6,051 nucleotides of DNA from Bacillota bacterium (GCA_021820165.1 JAKADW010000139.1:1-6051), one strand, 5' to 3'; shown: positions 1-5,617, numbered from the stretch's first letter. Numbers and translations are program-made. The notes: generated by a model not told the origin, from the sequence alone.

Positions 1-412
1 TTATGGCCGCCTCTCCCAGGTGCCCGACGTGAGCGAGAGGGCGCGTTGGGCGGCTCACCGGGTGGGCCTCAATTGGGCGATTCACGATTTAGTGTGCACA
101 TTTTCAAGTGGGATGCGCCAGCGTGCGGGGCTCGCTCGGCTCTTAATGCAAGACGCTTGGCTGTGGTTGTTGGACGAGCCGGAGACGGGACTCGATGACG
201 AGGGACGACGATGTTTGGAGGGCCTCATTCACGAACAGCGAGACCGGGGGACTGCCGTACTGGTGACCACTCACTGGCTTGATGAGGCCATGCGATTGGC
301 GGACGCGCTAGCGGTATTGAAGGCGGGGCGCTTTCTTTGGTGGAGCCAAGACCGTAGCCACTGGCCGATGATGGCGCGCCGCCATCTCGGGGGTAGGGAG
401 GACCATGCATAA
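1..412 (+). CDS. ccmA: Haem exporter ATP-binding protein CcmA, C-terminal part (5' end outside window)
   Basis: ATPase subunit of the CcmAB(C) ABC transporter of cytochrome c maturation System I. It is cytoplasmic and powers release of haem-loaded CcmE from the CcmC/CcmD complex. The reading frame is open from base 2, so the gene starts upstream and 136 residues are visible. They carry the second half of an ABC ATPase: the signature FSSGMRQR (bases about 101-124), Walker B LWLLDEPETGLD with its D-loop (about 161-196), and the switch histidine in VLVTTH (about 259-276). The Walker A loop must lie upstream. The GTG at 20 is an internal valine, not a start, because homology to ABC ATPases continues before it. 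The stop (410-412) overlaps ccmB by 8 bp. The ATPase fold is certain; the CcmA name rests mainly on the ccmB and ccmC neighbours. Confidence 0.88.
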   Translation, partial: YGRLSQVPDVSERARWAAHRVGLNWAIHDLVCTFSSGMRQRAGLARLLMQDAWLWLLDEPETGLDDEGRRCLEGLIHEQRDRGTAVLVTTHWLDEAMRLADALAVLKAGRFLWWSQDRSHWPMMARRHLGGREDHA

Positions 413-1055
413 GTTTTGGGCCATGGTATCAAAGGACCTGTTGCTAGAGGCCCGGCAAAAGGACCTCTGGCTTGTCATGTTGGCTTTTGCGCTACTCGAT
501 CTGTTTCTGGCGGCATTTTCATTTGGGTCCATGGCACGATCCGCCGCCCCCGGAATTTTATGGATGGCCTTCCTCTATGCGGGAATGCTAAGCATAGGGC
601 GCGGATTTACACGAGAAAGCGACGACGGCACCTTACTCGGTATTTCGCTAGCTCCGGGCGGTCGATGGCCAGTCTTTTGGGCGAAACTGGCCGGGGCCTT
701 TCTGGCGCTTTTGGCCATGGAGGGGATCCTCGTGCCGCTCTATCTGGTCCTGTTTGGGCTGGGGTTAGACAGATTGTCGGTGGCGTTTCTGGCGGTTCTG
801 GTGCTGGGAGCCGTGGGGGTGGCTTCGGTGGGGATTCTCATGGCAGCCATTAGCATGAATATCGGGGGGCACGATGCGGTAATGCCCGTGCTGCTGATGC
901 CGCTATTGGTTCCGGTGGCCATCTTGTCCGTCAAGGCCAGCATGGCGTTATGGGTCCATCAATCGGCAACCTTTTGGATTCGTGGCCTGGGAGCGGTGGA
1001 TGCCATATTTCTGGCCTTGCCGCTTCTGGCGTTTGAGTATTTATGGGAGGGGTAA
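405..1055 (+). CDS. ccmB: Haem exporter membrane subunit CcmB
   Basis: Permease subunit of the CcmAB transporter in the cytoplasmic membrane. The 216 residues match the usual CcmB length of about 220. About six hydrophobic segments are visible, near residues 22-40, 49-65, 88-117, 124-148, 158-178 and 195-212. Family-like features are the charged N-terminus with RQKD before helix 1, the cytoplasmic loop ESDDGTLLGISLAP (71-84) followed by FWAK, and the helix-5 stretch PVLLMPLLVPVAI (161-173). The ATG lies inside the ATGCATAA junction with ccmA, suggesting translational coupling. A ribosome site AGGGAGG (395-401) sits only 3 nt upstream. The stop is one base before the ccmC ATG. Identification as CcmB is well supported by the pattern of charged loops and by gene order. 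Confidence 0.9.
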   Translation: MHKFWAMVSKDLLLEARQKDLWLVMLAFALLDLFLAAFSFGSMARSAAPGILWMAFLYAGMLSIGRGFTRESDDGTLLGISLAPGGRWPVFWAKLAGAFLALLAMEGILVPLYLVLFGLGLDRLSVAFLAVLVLGAVGVASVGILMAAISMNIGGHDAVMPVLLMPLLVPVAILSVKASMALWVHQSATFWIRGLGAVDAIFLALPLLAFEYLWEG

Positions 1056-1056
1056 T

Positions 1057-1743
1057 ATGACACGGCGCAGCCAAGATGGGTGGATATGGGGTCTCTTGCC
1101 GTTAATGGGCTTGGCCCTCTTTTTGAATTTCGTCGCGAGTCCCGACGACCGCGTGCTCGGCCCAAGCCAGCGGATTTTCTACTTCCACATGGCCACGGCC
1201 ACGGCCGCCGGTGTCGCCTTTACGGTCACGGCAGGGGCCAGCATTCTCTACTTGGCCACCCGGAATCTCCGCTTTGATGCCTTTGCAGCCGCGTCGGCGG
1301 AGATTGGGACGGTCTTTACCAGTATGTTATTGGTCACCGGGATTCTCTGGGGGAGGGCAGCTTGGGGCGTGTGGTGGACATGGGACCCACGGCTCACGGC
1401 CACCGTAATTTTGTGGGTGGTGTTTATGGCGTACTTAATGATTCGGGGCTGGACGGAGTCCCGGGAACGGCGGGCTCGGACGGCCGCTGTGCTGGCGTTG
1501 GCGGCTTACGTGGACGTGCCCATCGACTACATGACTATTCGCTGGTGGAAGTCGATTCACCCCGTGGTGATTACGACCCATGGCATCCACATGGCCCCGT
1601 CAATGGTCTGGGCGATGTTCGTCTCCATGGCGGCGATGTTGGGGATCTATGCGGCCTGGATGCAACTAAGGCTACGTTTGATTCGCGTAGAAATGGGGTT
1701 GGACCGGGTCAAGCAACATTTAAAGGACAAACTTGAAGGATAG
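1057..1743 (+). CDS. ccmC: Haem-handling protein CcmC (cytochrome c maturation, WWD domain)
   Basis: Membrane protein of System I that presents haem and promotes its attachment to CcmE on the outer face of the membrane. The 228 residues carry the tryptophan-rich WWD motif WGVWWTWDPRLT (103-114). Two histidines fit the expected axial haem ligands: H44 in FYFHMATA, and H168 in RWWKSIHP (equivalents of E. coli His60 and His184). About six membrane segments are visible. The frame is open further upstream (to 982), but that stretch lies inside ccmB. The ATG at 1057 is preceded by a ribosome site GGGAGGGG at 1045-1052 and gives an N-terminus normal for the family. The charged tail after about residue 205 is probably cytoplasmic. 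CcsA/CcmF also have WWD motifs, but the size and the neighbours fit CcmC. Confidence 0.93.
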   Translation: MTRRSQDGWIWGLLPLMGLALFLNFVASPDDRVLGPSQRIFYFHMATATAAGVAFTVTAGASILYLATRNLRFDAFAAASAEIGTVFTSMLLVTGILWGRAAWGVWWTWDPRLTATVILWVVFMAYLMIRGWTESRERRARTAAVLALAAYVDVPIDYMTIRWWKSIHPVVITTHGIHMAPSMVWAMFVSMAAMLGIYAAWMQLRLRLIRVEMGLDRVKQHLKDKLEG

Positions 1744-1758
1744 CGGGGGGACCTTAAG

Positions 1759-1956
1759 GTGAGTGGGACAGAGCGCATGTATTTAGAGTTTTTGTTTTTT
1801 GCCTATACGGCGGTATGGGTGATGATGTTCGGATTTTTGTACCGCATGGGAAAACGAGCGCGTCAGTTGGAAGAAGAAATTCTGATCTTGGAGGAGGCCT
1901 TTTCCTCTGAGACGAAAACGCCTATCGAGCCCGGTTTTCACGGCCCGAGCGTGTGA
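1759..1956 (+). CDS. Small CcmD-like membrane protein
   Basis: 65-residue protein with one membrane helix (about residues 9-27, LEFLFFAYTAVWVMMFGFL) followed by a basic stretch (YRMGKRARQ) and a short charged helix rich in Glu. This one-helix, basic-then-coiled layout is typical of CcmD, the small partner that stabilises the CcmC-haem-CcmE complex and helps CcmAB release it. It lies 15 bp after ccmC, exactly where ccmD is normally found. The GTG at 1759 is chosen because GGGGGG (1745-1750) lies 8 nt upstream. An ATG at 1777 with GGGA (1765-1768) is an alternative that would remove six residues before the helix. CcmD sequences are poorly conserved, so the name rests on topology and position. 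Confidence 0.72.
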   Translation: MSGTERMYLEFLFFAYTAVWVMMFGFLYRMGKRARQLEEEILILEEAFSSETKTPIEPGFHGPSV

Positions 1957-1970
1957 TTGCCTAGGAATCG

Positions 1971-1979
1971 TGATATGCT
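1971..1979 (+). promoter_or_regulatory. Possible extended -10 promoter element for the mutase-subunit operon
   Basis: TGATATGCT resembles an extended -10 (TGnTATAAT). No good -35 lies 16-18 bp upstream (GTGTGA at 1951-1956 is the nearest). If used, transcription would start near 1986 and give a leader of about 175 nt before the GTG at 2161. This is weak evidence; read-through from the ccm operon is an equal possibility. Confidence 0.25.
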
Positions 1980-2062
1980 GTCTGGTGAATTCGATCCAGA
2001 CCGTAGTGTGGCGACCGGGGGTGCAAATTATGTTAGGGTTCGGCGTATCCCATTTTGGGTAC
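1980..2062 (+). other. Structured upstream part of the 1957-2160 leader (possible sensor region)
   Basis: Two local hairpins can be drawn. GTCTGG (1980-1985) pairs with CCAGAC (1996-2001) over a 10-nt loop. GTA-CCC (2045-2051, one bulged T at 2048) pairs with GGG-TAC (2057-2062) over the loop ATTTT. They lie just upstream of the terminator/alternative hairpin set at 2072-2153. I see no B12 box or other riboswitch signature that I recognise, so this is only a candidate sensor or an ordinary 3' untranslated region of the ccm operon. Confidence 0.3.
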
Positions 2063-2071
2063 AAGCCTTCT

Positions 2072-2110
2072 AAAAGCGTGCCTCTTCCGGGTGCGCTTTT
2101 GCTTTGTTTT
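2072..2110 (+). terminator. Rho-independent terminator after the ccm genes / attenuator hairpin
   Basis: Bases 2072-2083 pair with 2089-2100: AAAAGCG with CGCTTTT, continued by CC/GG and three G-T wobbles, 12 bp in all around the 5-nt loop CTTCC. The 3' side runs into a T-rich tail (TTTTGCTTTGTTTT, 2097-2110). It would end transcripts from ccmABCD. It also sits 60 bp before the next start codon and competes with another hairpin, so it may act as a regulated attenuator. Confidence 0.7.
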
Positions 2111-2130
2111 GAGCACCCTTCCCGCACGCT
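2075..2130 (+). promoter_or_regulatory. Alternative long hairpin (candidate antiterminator)
   Basis: AGCGTGC (2075-2081) is exactly complementary to GCACGCT (2124-2130), and inside it GGGTGC (2089-2094) is exactly complementary to GCACCC (2113-2118). The outer stem is 7 bp and the inner stem 6 bp, with an unpaired internal loop (2082-2088 and 2119-2123) and an 18-nt T-rich terminal loop. It uses both arms of the terminator hairpin, so the two structures cannot coexist. It also occupies bases needed by the hairpin that covers the downstream ribosome site. Confidence 0.5.
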
Positions 2131-2153
2131 GCGATATGATATGGACGGGAGGG
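2117..2153 (+). promoter_or_regulatory. Hairpin that would sequester the ribosome site of the mutase-subunit gene
   Basis: CCTTCCCG (2117-2124) pairs with CGGGAGGG (2146-2153) over 8 bp with one G-T wobble and a 21-nt loop. The 3' arm contains GGGAGGG, the Shine-Dalgarno sequence 7 nt before the GTG at 2161, so this fold would hide the ribosome site. It is incompatible with the long hairpin 2075-2130 but compatible with the terminator 2072-2100. Confidence 0.45.
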
Positions 2154-2160
2154 AATCATT

Positions 2161-2553
2161 GTGATTCGTGTACTGGTGGCGAAACCAGGGCTAGACGGTC
2201 ACGATCGCGGGGCTAAGGTGATTGCGCGAGCGCTTCGTGACGCCGGCATGGAAGTGGTCTACACGGGGCTTCATCAGACGCCCGAACAAATCGTGGATGC
2301 GGCCCTGCAGGAGGATGTAGAGGTGCTGGCATTGTCAATTTTGTCGGGGGCTCACCCGACCTTGGTGCCCCGCATTATGGAACTCGTCCGGGAAAATCAT
2401 CTTGACGATATGTTGGTGCTACTCGGAGGCATTATCCCTGACGACGATGTCGAAGCCATGCTGCAAACGGGCGTGGCGCGTGTGTTTGGCCCAGGCACCG
2501 ATACCAAAGACATCATTCAATTTATTCGCGAACGAGTGCCGGAGAATGACTGA
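2161..2553 (+). CDS. B12-binding small subunit of an acyl-CoA mutase (methylmalonyl-CoA mutase type)
   Basis: 130-residue free-standing cobalamin-binding subunit of an adenosylcobalamin-dependent carbon-skeleton mutase. It shows the base-off/His-on signature: D12-x-H14-x-x-G17 in [12 protein letters not shown] (H14 is the expected cobalt ligand), S59-x-L61 in LSILSGAH, and G89-G90 in VLLGGIIP, in a Rossmann-like fold. Such separate subunits of about 130-140 residues occur in two-part methylmalonyl-CoA, isobutyryl-CoA (IcmB) and 2-hydroxyisobutyryl-CoA (HcmB) mutases. Substrate choice is set by the large subunit, which is absent here, so the exact enzyme cannot be named. The GTG start follows GGGAGGG by 7 nt. 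The stop overlaps meaB (ATGACTGA). Its leader holds the competing hairpins at 2072-2153. Confidence 0.9.
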   Translation: MIRVLVAKPGLDGHDRGAKVIARALRDAGMEVVYTGLHQTPEQIVDAALQEDVEVLALSILSGAHPTLVPRIMELVRENHLDDMLVLLGGIIPDDDVEAMLQTGVARVFGPGTDTKDIIQFIRERVPEND

Positions 2554-3508
2554 GTCGGAGCTCATTGATCGCATTAGTCAGCGTGAGAAGCGGGCGATCG
2601 CACGTGGACTGACTCTCATCGAACGCGATACCGAAGAAGGCAAAAAACTCGTACGGGCCCTTTTCCCCCACGCTGGGCACACCCATATCGTTGGAATTAC
2701 GGGGGCTCCGGGGGTGGGAAAGTCCACCTTGGTCAATAGCTTGACCTTGGCACTCAGGAAACAAGGCCTAACGGTGGGTATCCTGGCCGTTGACCCCTCC
2801 AGTCCCTTCACCGGCGGAGCCATTTTGGGGGACCGCATTCGCATGCAGGATTCCGTGATGGACGCCGGGGTGTTTATGCGCAGCCTCGCCAGCCGAGGCC
2901 ATTTGGGCGGGCTGTCACGGGCGACTTTTGGTGCCGTCACGTTGCTGGATGCGGCCGGATTTGACGTGGTGCTCATCGAGACGGTCGGGGCCGGGCAATC
3001 GGAAGTAGAAATTATGAAGTTGGCCCAGTCGACCATGGTGGTGTTAGCGCCTGGCCTTGGAGACGACATTCAGGCGATAAAGGCGGGCATTTTAGAGATT
3101 GGACAAATTTTTGTTGTCAACAAAGCTGATCGGGAGGGGGCCGATCATACCGCACGCGCCATTCGCGGCATGCTCACCCTGGCCTTGGAGCATCCCGAGT
3201 GGTTTCCGCCTATTGTGAAGACAGTGGCGGAAACGGGGAGCGGGCTAGACGAACTTATTGACGCTCTCGGGCGCCACCGCCAGCACCTTCGGGAGACGGG
3301 GAAATTGGCCCTTCTGCGTGAACAGCAGACGGACCATATGTTGGAACTCGCGCTGGAAGACCTGGTGGCGCGCGGTGTGAAACAGGCCCGCCAAGCGGCC
3401 GATTGGCGATCGGTGTTGGAGAAGGTGGCTTTGGGTGACGAAGCAGCGGTTGATGCGGCTTGGGCCATCTTAGAGAAGCTGGTGAGGGGGCGCACGCATG
3501 GGGCTTAG
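2546..3508 (+). CDS. meaB: MeaB/ArgK-family G-protein chaperone of the B12 mutase
   Basis: P-loop GTPase that gates cofactor loading and protects or repairs adenosylcobalamin mutases; cytoplasmic. The 320 residues match the family length. Visible motifs: an N-terminal helical arm, the P-loop GAPGVGKST (53-61), [18 protein letters not shown] (83-100), the Walker B region [13 protein letters not shown] (141-153), NKAD for guanine recognition (192-195), and a C-terminal helical dimerisation region. The frame is open upstream to 2402, but that part lies inside the mutase subunit. The ATG at 2546 gives the normal N-terminus. GGAG (2541-2544) is only 1 nt from this ATG, too close to be a good ribosome site, so translation is probably coupled to the upstream gene through the 8-bp overlap. 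It overlaps the acyl-CoA dehydrogenase gene by 11 bp. Confidence 0.93.
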   Translation: MTESELIDRISQREKRAIARGLTLIERDTEEGKKLVRALFPHAGHTHIVGITGAPGVGKSTLVNSLTLALRKQGLTVGILAVDPSSPFTGGAILGDRIRMQDSVMDAGVFMRSLASRGHLGGLSRATFGAVTLLDAAGFDVVLIETVGAGQSEVEIMKLAQSTMVVLAPGLGDDIQAIKAGILEIGQIFVVNKADREGADHTARAIRGMLTLALEHPEWFPPIVKTVAETGSGLDELIDALGRHRQHLRETGKLALLREQQTDHMLELALEDLVARGVKQARQAADWRSVLEKVALGDEAAVDAAWAILEKLVRGRTHGA

Positions 3509-4661
3509 CATGTTAACCGCGGAGGAAAACGCGATACGCGATGCCATTCGCGATGTGGTCCGACGAGAAATCTTGCCCCGGTCGGCCGAGTTCGATCGCC
3601 AGGAAATATACCCGCGAGCCAATTTGGCTCTTTTAGGGCAACAGGGATACCTCGGAATGATTGTCGACCCGCGCTATGGAGGTGCCGGCGCCAACTACTT
3701 GGCACAGACCTTGGTGGTGGAAGCTATCGCGGAGGCCGACCCAGCCACGGCAGTAATTTATGAGGTGCACAATTCGCTGCACATTGAGGCTATCGCTCGA
3801 TTTGGTACGGAAGAGCAGAAGGAGCGCTGGCTCCCCTCCTTGTGCCGAGGTGACGCGATAGGCGCGTTCGCTTTGTCCGAAGCGGAAGCCGGGTCCAATG
3901 CCGCAGCCATACGTACGCGCGCACGTGTGGTTGACGGGGGATATCGGATTGGCGGTCGCAAAATGTTTATTACCGGTGGAGGAGAAGCGGACCGCTACCT
4001 GGTTTTTGCCACCTTAGATCCGAGTGAGAAGACGCGCGCCATTACCGCCTTTATCGTCGAGAAGGGAATGCCCGGATTATCATTCGGGAGGCCGTTGGCT
4101 AAATTGGGGATCCGCGCCTCCACGACCACCGAGGTCATTTTGGATGATGTGTTTGTCCCCACTAACCATCGTCTGGGGTCCGAGGGTGAAGGCTACATGA
4201 TGGCGCTCTACCTATTGGATGGGGGACGCATTGGTATCGCGGCCCAGGGTGTGGGGATCATGTCGGCCGCCTTGACCCGGTCGTTGACGTATGCGCGCGA
4301 ACGACATCAATTTGGCCGGGCGATTGGCCGATTTGAGGGGGTGCAATGGCGGCTGGCCAACATGGCAACCGATCTCCACGCGGCTCGCCTGATGACCTAT
4401 GAGGCGGCGCGGCATCGCGAGGAAGGGCCGGCGCAACGTCCGTTGTTCGCCATGGCAAAGCTCTTCGCGTCGGAACATGCCGTGCGCCACGCGGAAGACG
4501 CCATTCAAATTTTTGGAGGCTATGGATACATGACGGAATATGGCGTCGAACGGCTTTTGCGCGATGCCAAAATTACGGAGATTTATGAAGGCACCTCCGA
4601 AATCATGCGTTGGGTGATTGCTTCCCAATTGTTAAAGGAATATGACTTGGACAACATTTGA
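3498..4661 (+). CDS. Acyl-CoA dehydrogenase (short/branched-chain type)
   Basis: FAD flavoenzyme that makes 2-enoyl-CoA from acyl-CoA and passes electrons to electron-transfer flavoprotein. The 387 residues are full length. Features in order: an N-terminal helical domain; EVHNSL (89-94); the beta-domain motif FALSEAEAGSNAA (124-136), where the more common form has Pro after Glu (TEPxAGSD); WxITG-like KMFITGG (155-161); RHQFGRAI (269-276), which contacts FAD; QIFGGYGY (337-344); and EIYEGTSEI (361-369), in which E364 occupies the catalytic base position of short-chain acyl-CoA dehydrogenases. The ATG at 3498 has GAGGGG (3484-3489) 8 nt upstream and overlaps meaB; an ATG at 3510 is a less likely start. 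Its place behind the mutase subunit and MeaB suggests branched-chain or short-chain acyl-CoA breakdown. The exact substrate cannot be read from the sequence. Confidence 0.92.
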   Translation: MGLSMLTAEENAIRDAIRDVVRREILPRSAEFDRQEIYPRANLALLGQQGYLGMIVDPRYGGAGANYLAQTLVVEAIAEADPATAVIYEVHNSLHIEAIARFGTEEQKERWLPSLCRGDAIGAFALSEAEAGSNAAAIRTRARVVDGGYRIGGRKMFITGGGEADRYLVFATLDPSEKTRAITAFIVEKGMPGLSFGRPLAKLGIRASTTTEVILDDVFVPTNHRLGSEGEGYMMALYLLDGGRIGIAAQGVGIMSAALTRSLTYARERHQFGRAIGRFEGVQWRLANMATDLHAARLMTYEAARHREEGPAQRPLFAMAKLFASEHAVRHAEDAIQIFGGYGYMTEYGVERLLRDAKITEIYEGTSEIMRWVIASQLLKEYDLDNI

Positions 4662-4673
4662 GAGGGATGAGCG

Positions 4674-5435
4674 ATGAACATCCCGGTGGTGGTCGCGGGA
4701 ATTACCGGTAAAACAGGCAGTGCCGTGGGGCGAGCGATTCAGGGAGCGCCCGACATGGAGTTGGTCGGGGGACTGTCCCGGACACATGTGGGCGCAGAGC
4801 TCAGCGCTCTCTGGGGCGACCCATCAGTCTCCTTGGTGCTCTCCAGCAGTATTTCCGCGATTCCCGTGGAGTACGCGGTACTGGTAGACTTTACGGAACC
4901 CGAGTCAGCCTTTACGCGACTGAGCGAGGCTGTCGAACGCGGATGGGATATTGTGGTCGGTACGACCGGTTTTTCGGCCCACGACCGTGCCAAACTGGCA
5001 AATCAGGTGGCCGAATGCGGGGTGGGAGCTGCCGTTATTGCCAATTTTTCCTTAGGAGCCTGGGTAGCAGAACAATTAGCCCGAGAAGCGAGTCGCTATT
5101 TCCATGCGGTCGAGGTGCTGGAAGGTCATCATGCCACGAAAAAGGATCGGCCTTCGGGTACGGCCCGAGCCATGGCTCAGATGCTTGGCGAAACGCTAGA
5201 TCGGGATCCCGATGCCATCCCGGTGCATTCCCTTCGGCTTCCCGGTCTTGTGGCTCATCAAGCGGTCGTATTCGGCGCACAAGGGCAAGTACTCACCATC
5301 CGCCACGACGTCCATGATCGGACGGCGTACGTCGATGGGGTGCTGGCGACGGTGCGCCGCGTGAACCAACTCGGGGGCCAGCTAGTCAGCGATTTGGGGG
5401 CGATTCTGAATCCGACTCGCGACGTTGATTCCTAA
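4674..5435 (+). CDS. dapB: 4-hydroxy-tetrahydrodipicolinate reductase DapB
   Basis: NAD(P)H-dependent reductase of the diaminopimelate/lysine pathway, supplying cell-wall cross-links and, in spore formers, the route to dipicolinate. The 253 residues are a usual length. Motifs: the nucleotide-binding loop GITGKTG (9-15), VDFT (71-74), VVGTTGF (94-100), ANFSLG (123-128), and the active-site stretch EGHHATKKDRPSGTA (150-164), with H152/H153 and K156 matching the catalytic His and Lys of E. coli DapB. The segment SLRLPGLVAHQAVVFG (186-201) is of the type common in Gram-positive DapB. A ribosome site AGAGGGA (4661-4667) lies 6 nt before the ATG. The gene starts 12 bp after the acyl-CoA dehydrogenase, so probably shares its transcript. 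Its last 50 bp overlap a convergent small gene on the other strand. No clear terminator follows. Confidence 0.95.
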   Translation: MNIPVVVAGITGKTGSAVGRAIQGAPDMELVGGLSRTHVGAELSALWGDPSVSLVLSSSISAIPVEYAVLVDFTEPESAFTRLSEAVERGWDIVVGTTGFSAHDRAKLANQVAECGVGAAVIANFSLGAWVAEQLAREASRYFHAVEVLEGHHATKKDRPSGTARAMAQMLGETLDRDPDAIPVHSLRLPGLVAHQAVVFGAQGQVLTIRHDVHDRTAYVDGVLATVRRVNQLGGQLVSDLGAILNPTRDVDS

Positions 5436-5568
5436 CCTTCTCACGGGCCAGTTGCCGAAAGCGTTCGCGATATGAGACGGGTGGTTCATGAAGAGATTGA
5501 AAGAGTTGGCTTTTCAAGGCATCTAATCCTGGTCGGGCATTTTCCACCAAGGGTTTTTTTCGGGGCAT
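5386..5568 (-). CDS. Small protein resembling an alpha/beta-type acid-soluble spore protein
   Basis: 60-residue basic protein. Residues 4-22 (KKPLVENARPGLDALKSQL) resemble the first conserved block of alpha/beta-type SASPs (roughly LVPEAxxALDxLKxEIA), the DNA-coating proteins of the forespore. The second SASP block (ENGSVGG) is absent; instead there is a basic stretch (RERFRQLAREKVRNQRR). The Glu-Ile/Phe-Ala site cut by the germination protease is also missing (SQLF here). That it is a real gene is supported by a near-ideal ribosome site, AGGAGG 6 nt before the ATG, and by a sigma-G-like promoter immediately upstream. It is convergent with dapB and overlaps its last 50 bp. The SASP assignment is tentative: either a divergent or shortened paralogue, or an unrelated small basic spore protein. 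Confidence 0.65.
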   Translation of the reverse strand: MPRKKPLVENARPGLDALKSQLFQSLHEPPVSYRERFRQLAREKVRNQRRESDSESPPNR

Positions 5569-5574
5569 GGCGCA

Positions 5575-5580
5575 CCTCCT
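5575..5580 (-). promoter_or_regulatory. Strong Shine-Dalgarno site of the SASP-like gene
   Basis: Read on the minus strand, AGGAGG followed by TGCGCC and the ATG (5568-5566). This is a perfect ribosome site at good spacing. It fixes the start and shows that the small minus-strand frame is a gene rather than a shadow of dapB. Confidence 0.8.
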
Positions 5581-5586
5581 GAAGGT

Positions 5587-5617
5587 TAGGATGTCGTCTG
5601 TGGCGAGAGGCTATACA
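5587..5617 (-). promoter_or_regulatory. Sigma-G-like (forespore) promoter for the SASP-like gene
   Basis: On the minus strand, TGTATA (5617-5612) is followed after 18 bp by CATCCTA (5593-5587). The Bacillus sigma-G pattern is about TGAATA, 17-18 bp, CATACTA, so 5 of 6 and 6 of 7 bases agree at the right spacing. Transcription would begin near 5580, almost at the first base of AGGAGG, so the leader would be very short (about 12-14 nt). Inference from pattern only; sigma-F has overlapping specificity. Confidence 0.5.

Noticed and set aside
982..1056. 25-codon upstream extension of ccmC
   Set aside because: It overlaps the end of ccmB and lacks a ribosome site; the ATG at 1057 has a strong one.
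2031..2053. GGGTTCGGCGTATCCC as a tRNA T-arm
   Set aside because: The loop is too long and the stem does not extend with Watson-Crick pairs; no acceptor or anticodon arms can be drawn around it.
2135..2140. TATGAT as a -10 box just before the mutase-subunit gene
   Set aside because: The best -35 (TTGAGC, 2109-2114) is 20 bp away and the transcript would start inside the ribosome site. If real it would bypass the leader hairpins, so it deserves a transcript-start check, but the match is weak.
1957..2160. Cobalamin riboswitch before a B12-dependent mutase subunit
   Set aside because: No B12-box-like sequence (GCCACTG) and the interval is short for that class; the hairpins are reported as an unnamed candidate instead.
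1970..2164. Open frame of 64 codons across the ccm/mutase intergenic region
   Set aside because: No ribosome site, composition unlike a protein of any recognised type, and it runs through the terminator hairpin; the region is better explained as untranslated leader.
2402..2545. 48-codon upstream extension of meaB
   Set aside because: It lies in another frame inside the mutase-subunit gene and has Cys/Trp-rich sequence unlike MeaB N-termini; the ATG at 2546 fits the family.
2578..3069. 163-codon minus-strand open frame opposite meaB
   Set aside because: Ser/Pro-rich shadow of a well-supported GTPase gene, with no ribosome site and no recognisable domain.
5612..5617. TATACA on the plus strand as a -10 box for the S9 peptidase gene
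   Set aside because: No -35 at acceptable spacing (16-18 bp). The same bases fit better as the minus-strand sigma-G -35.
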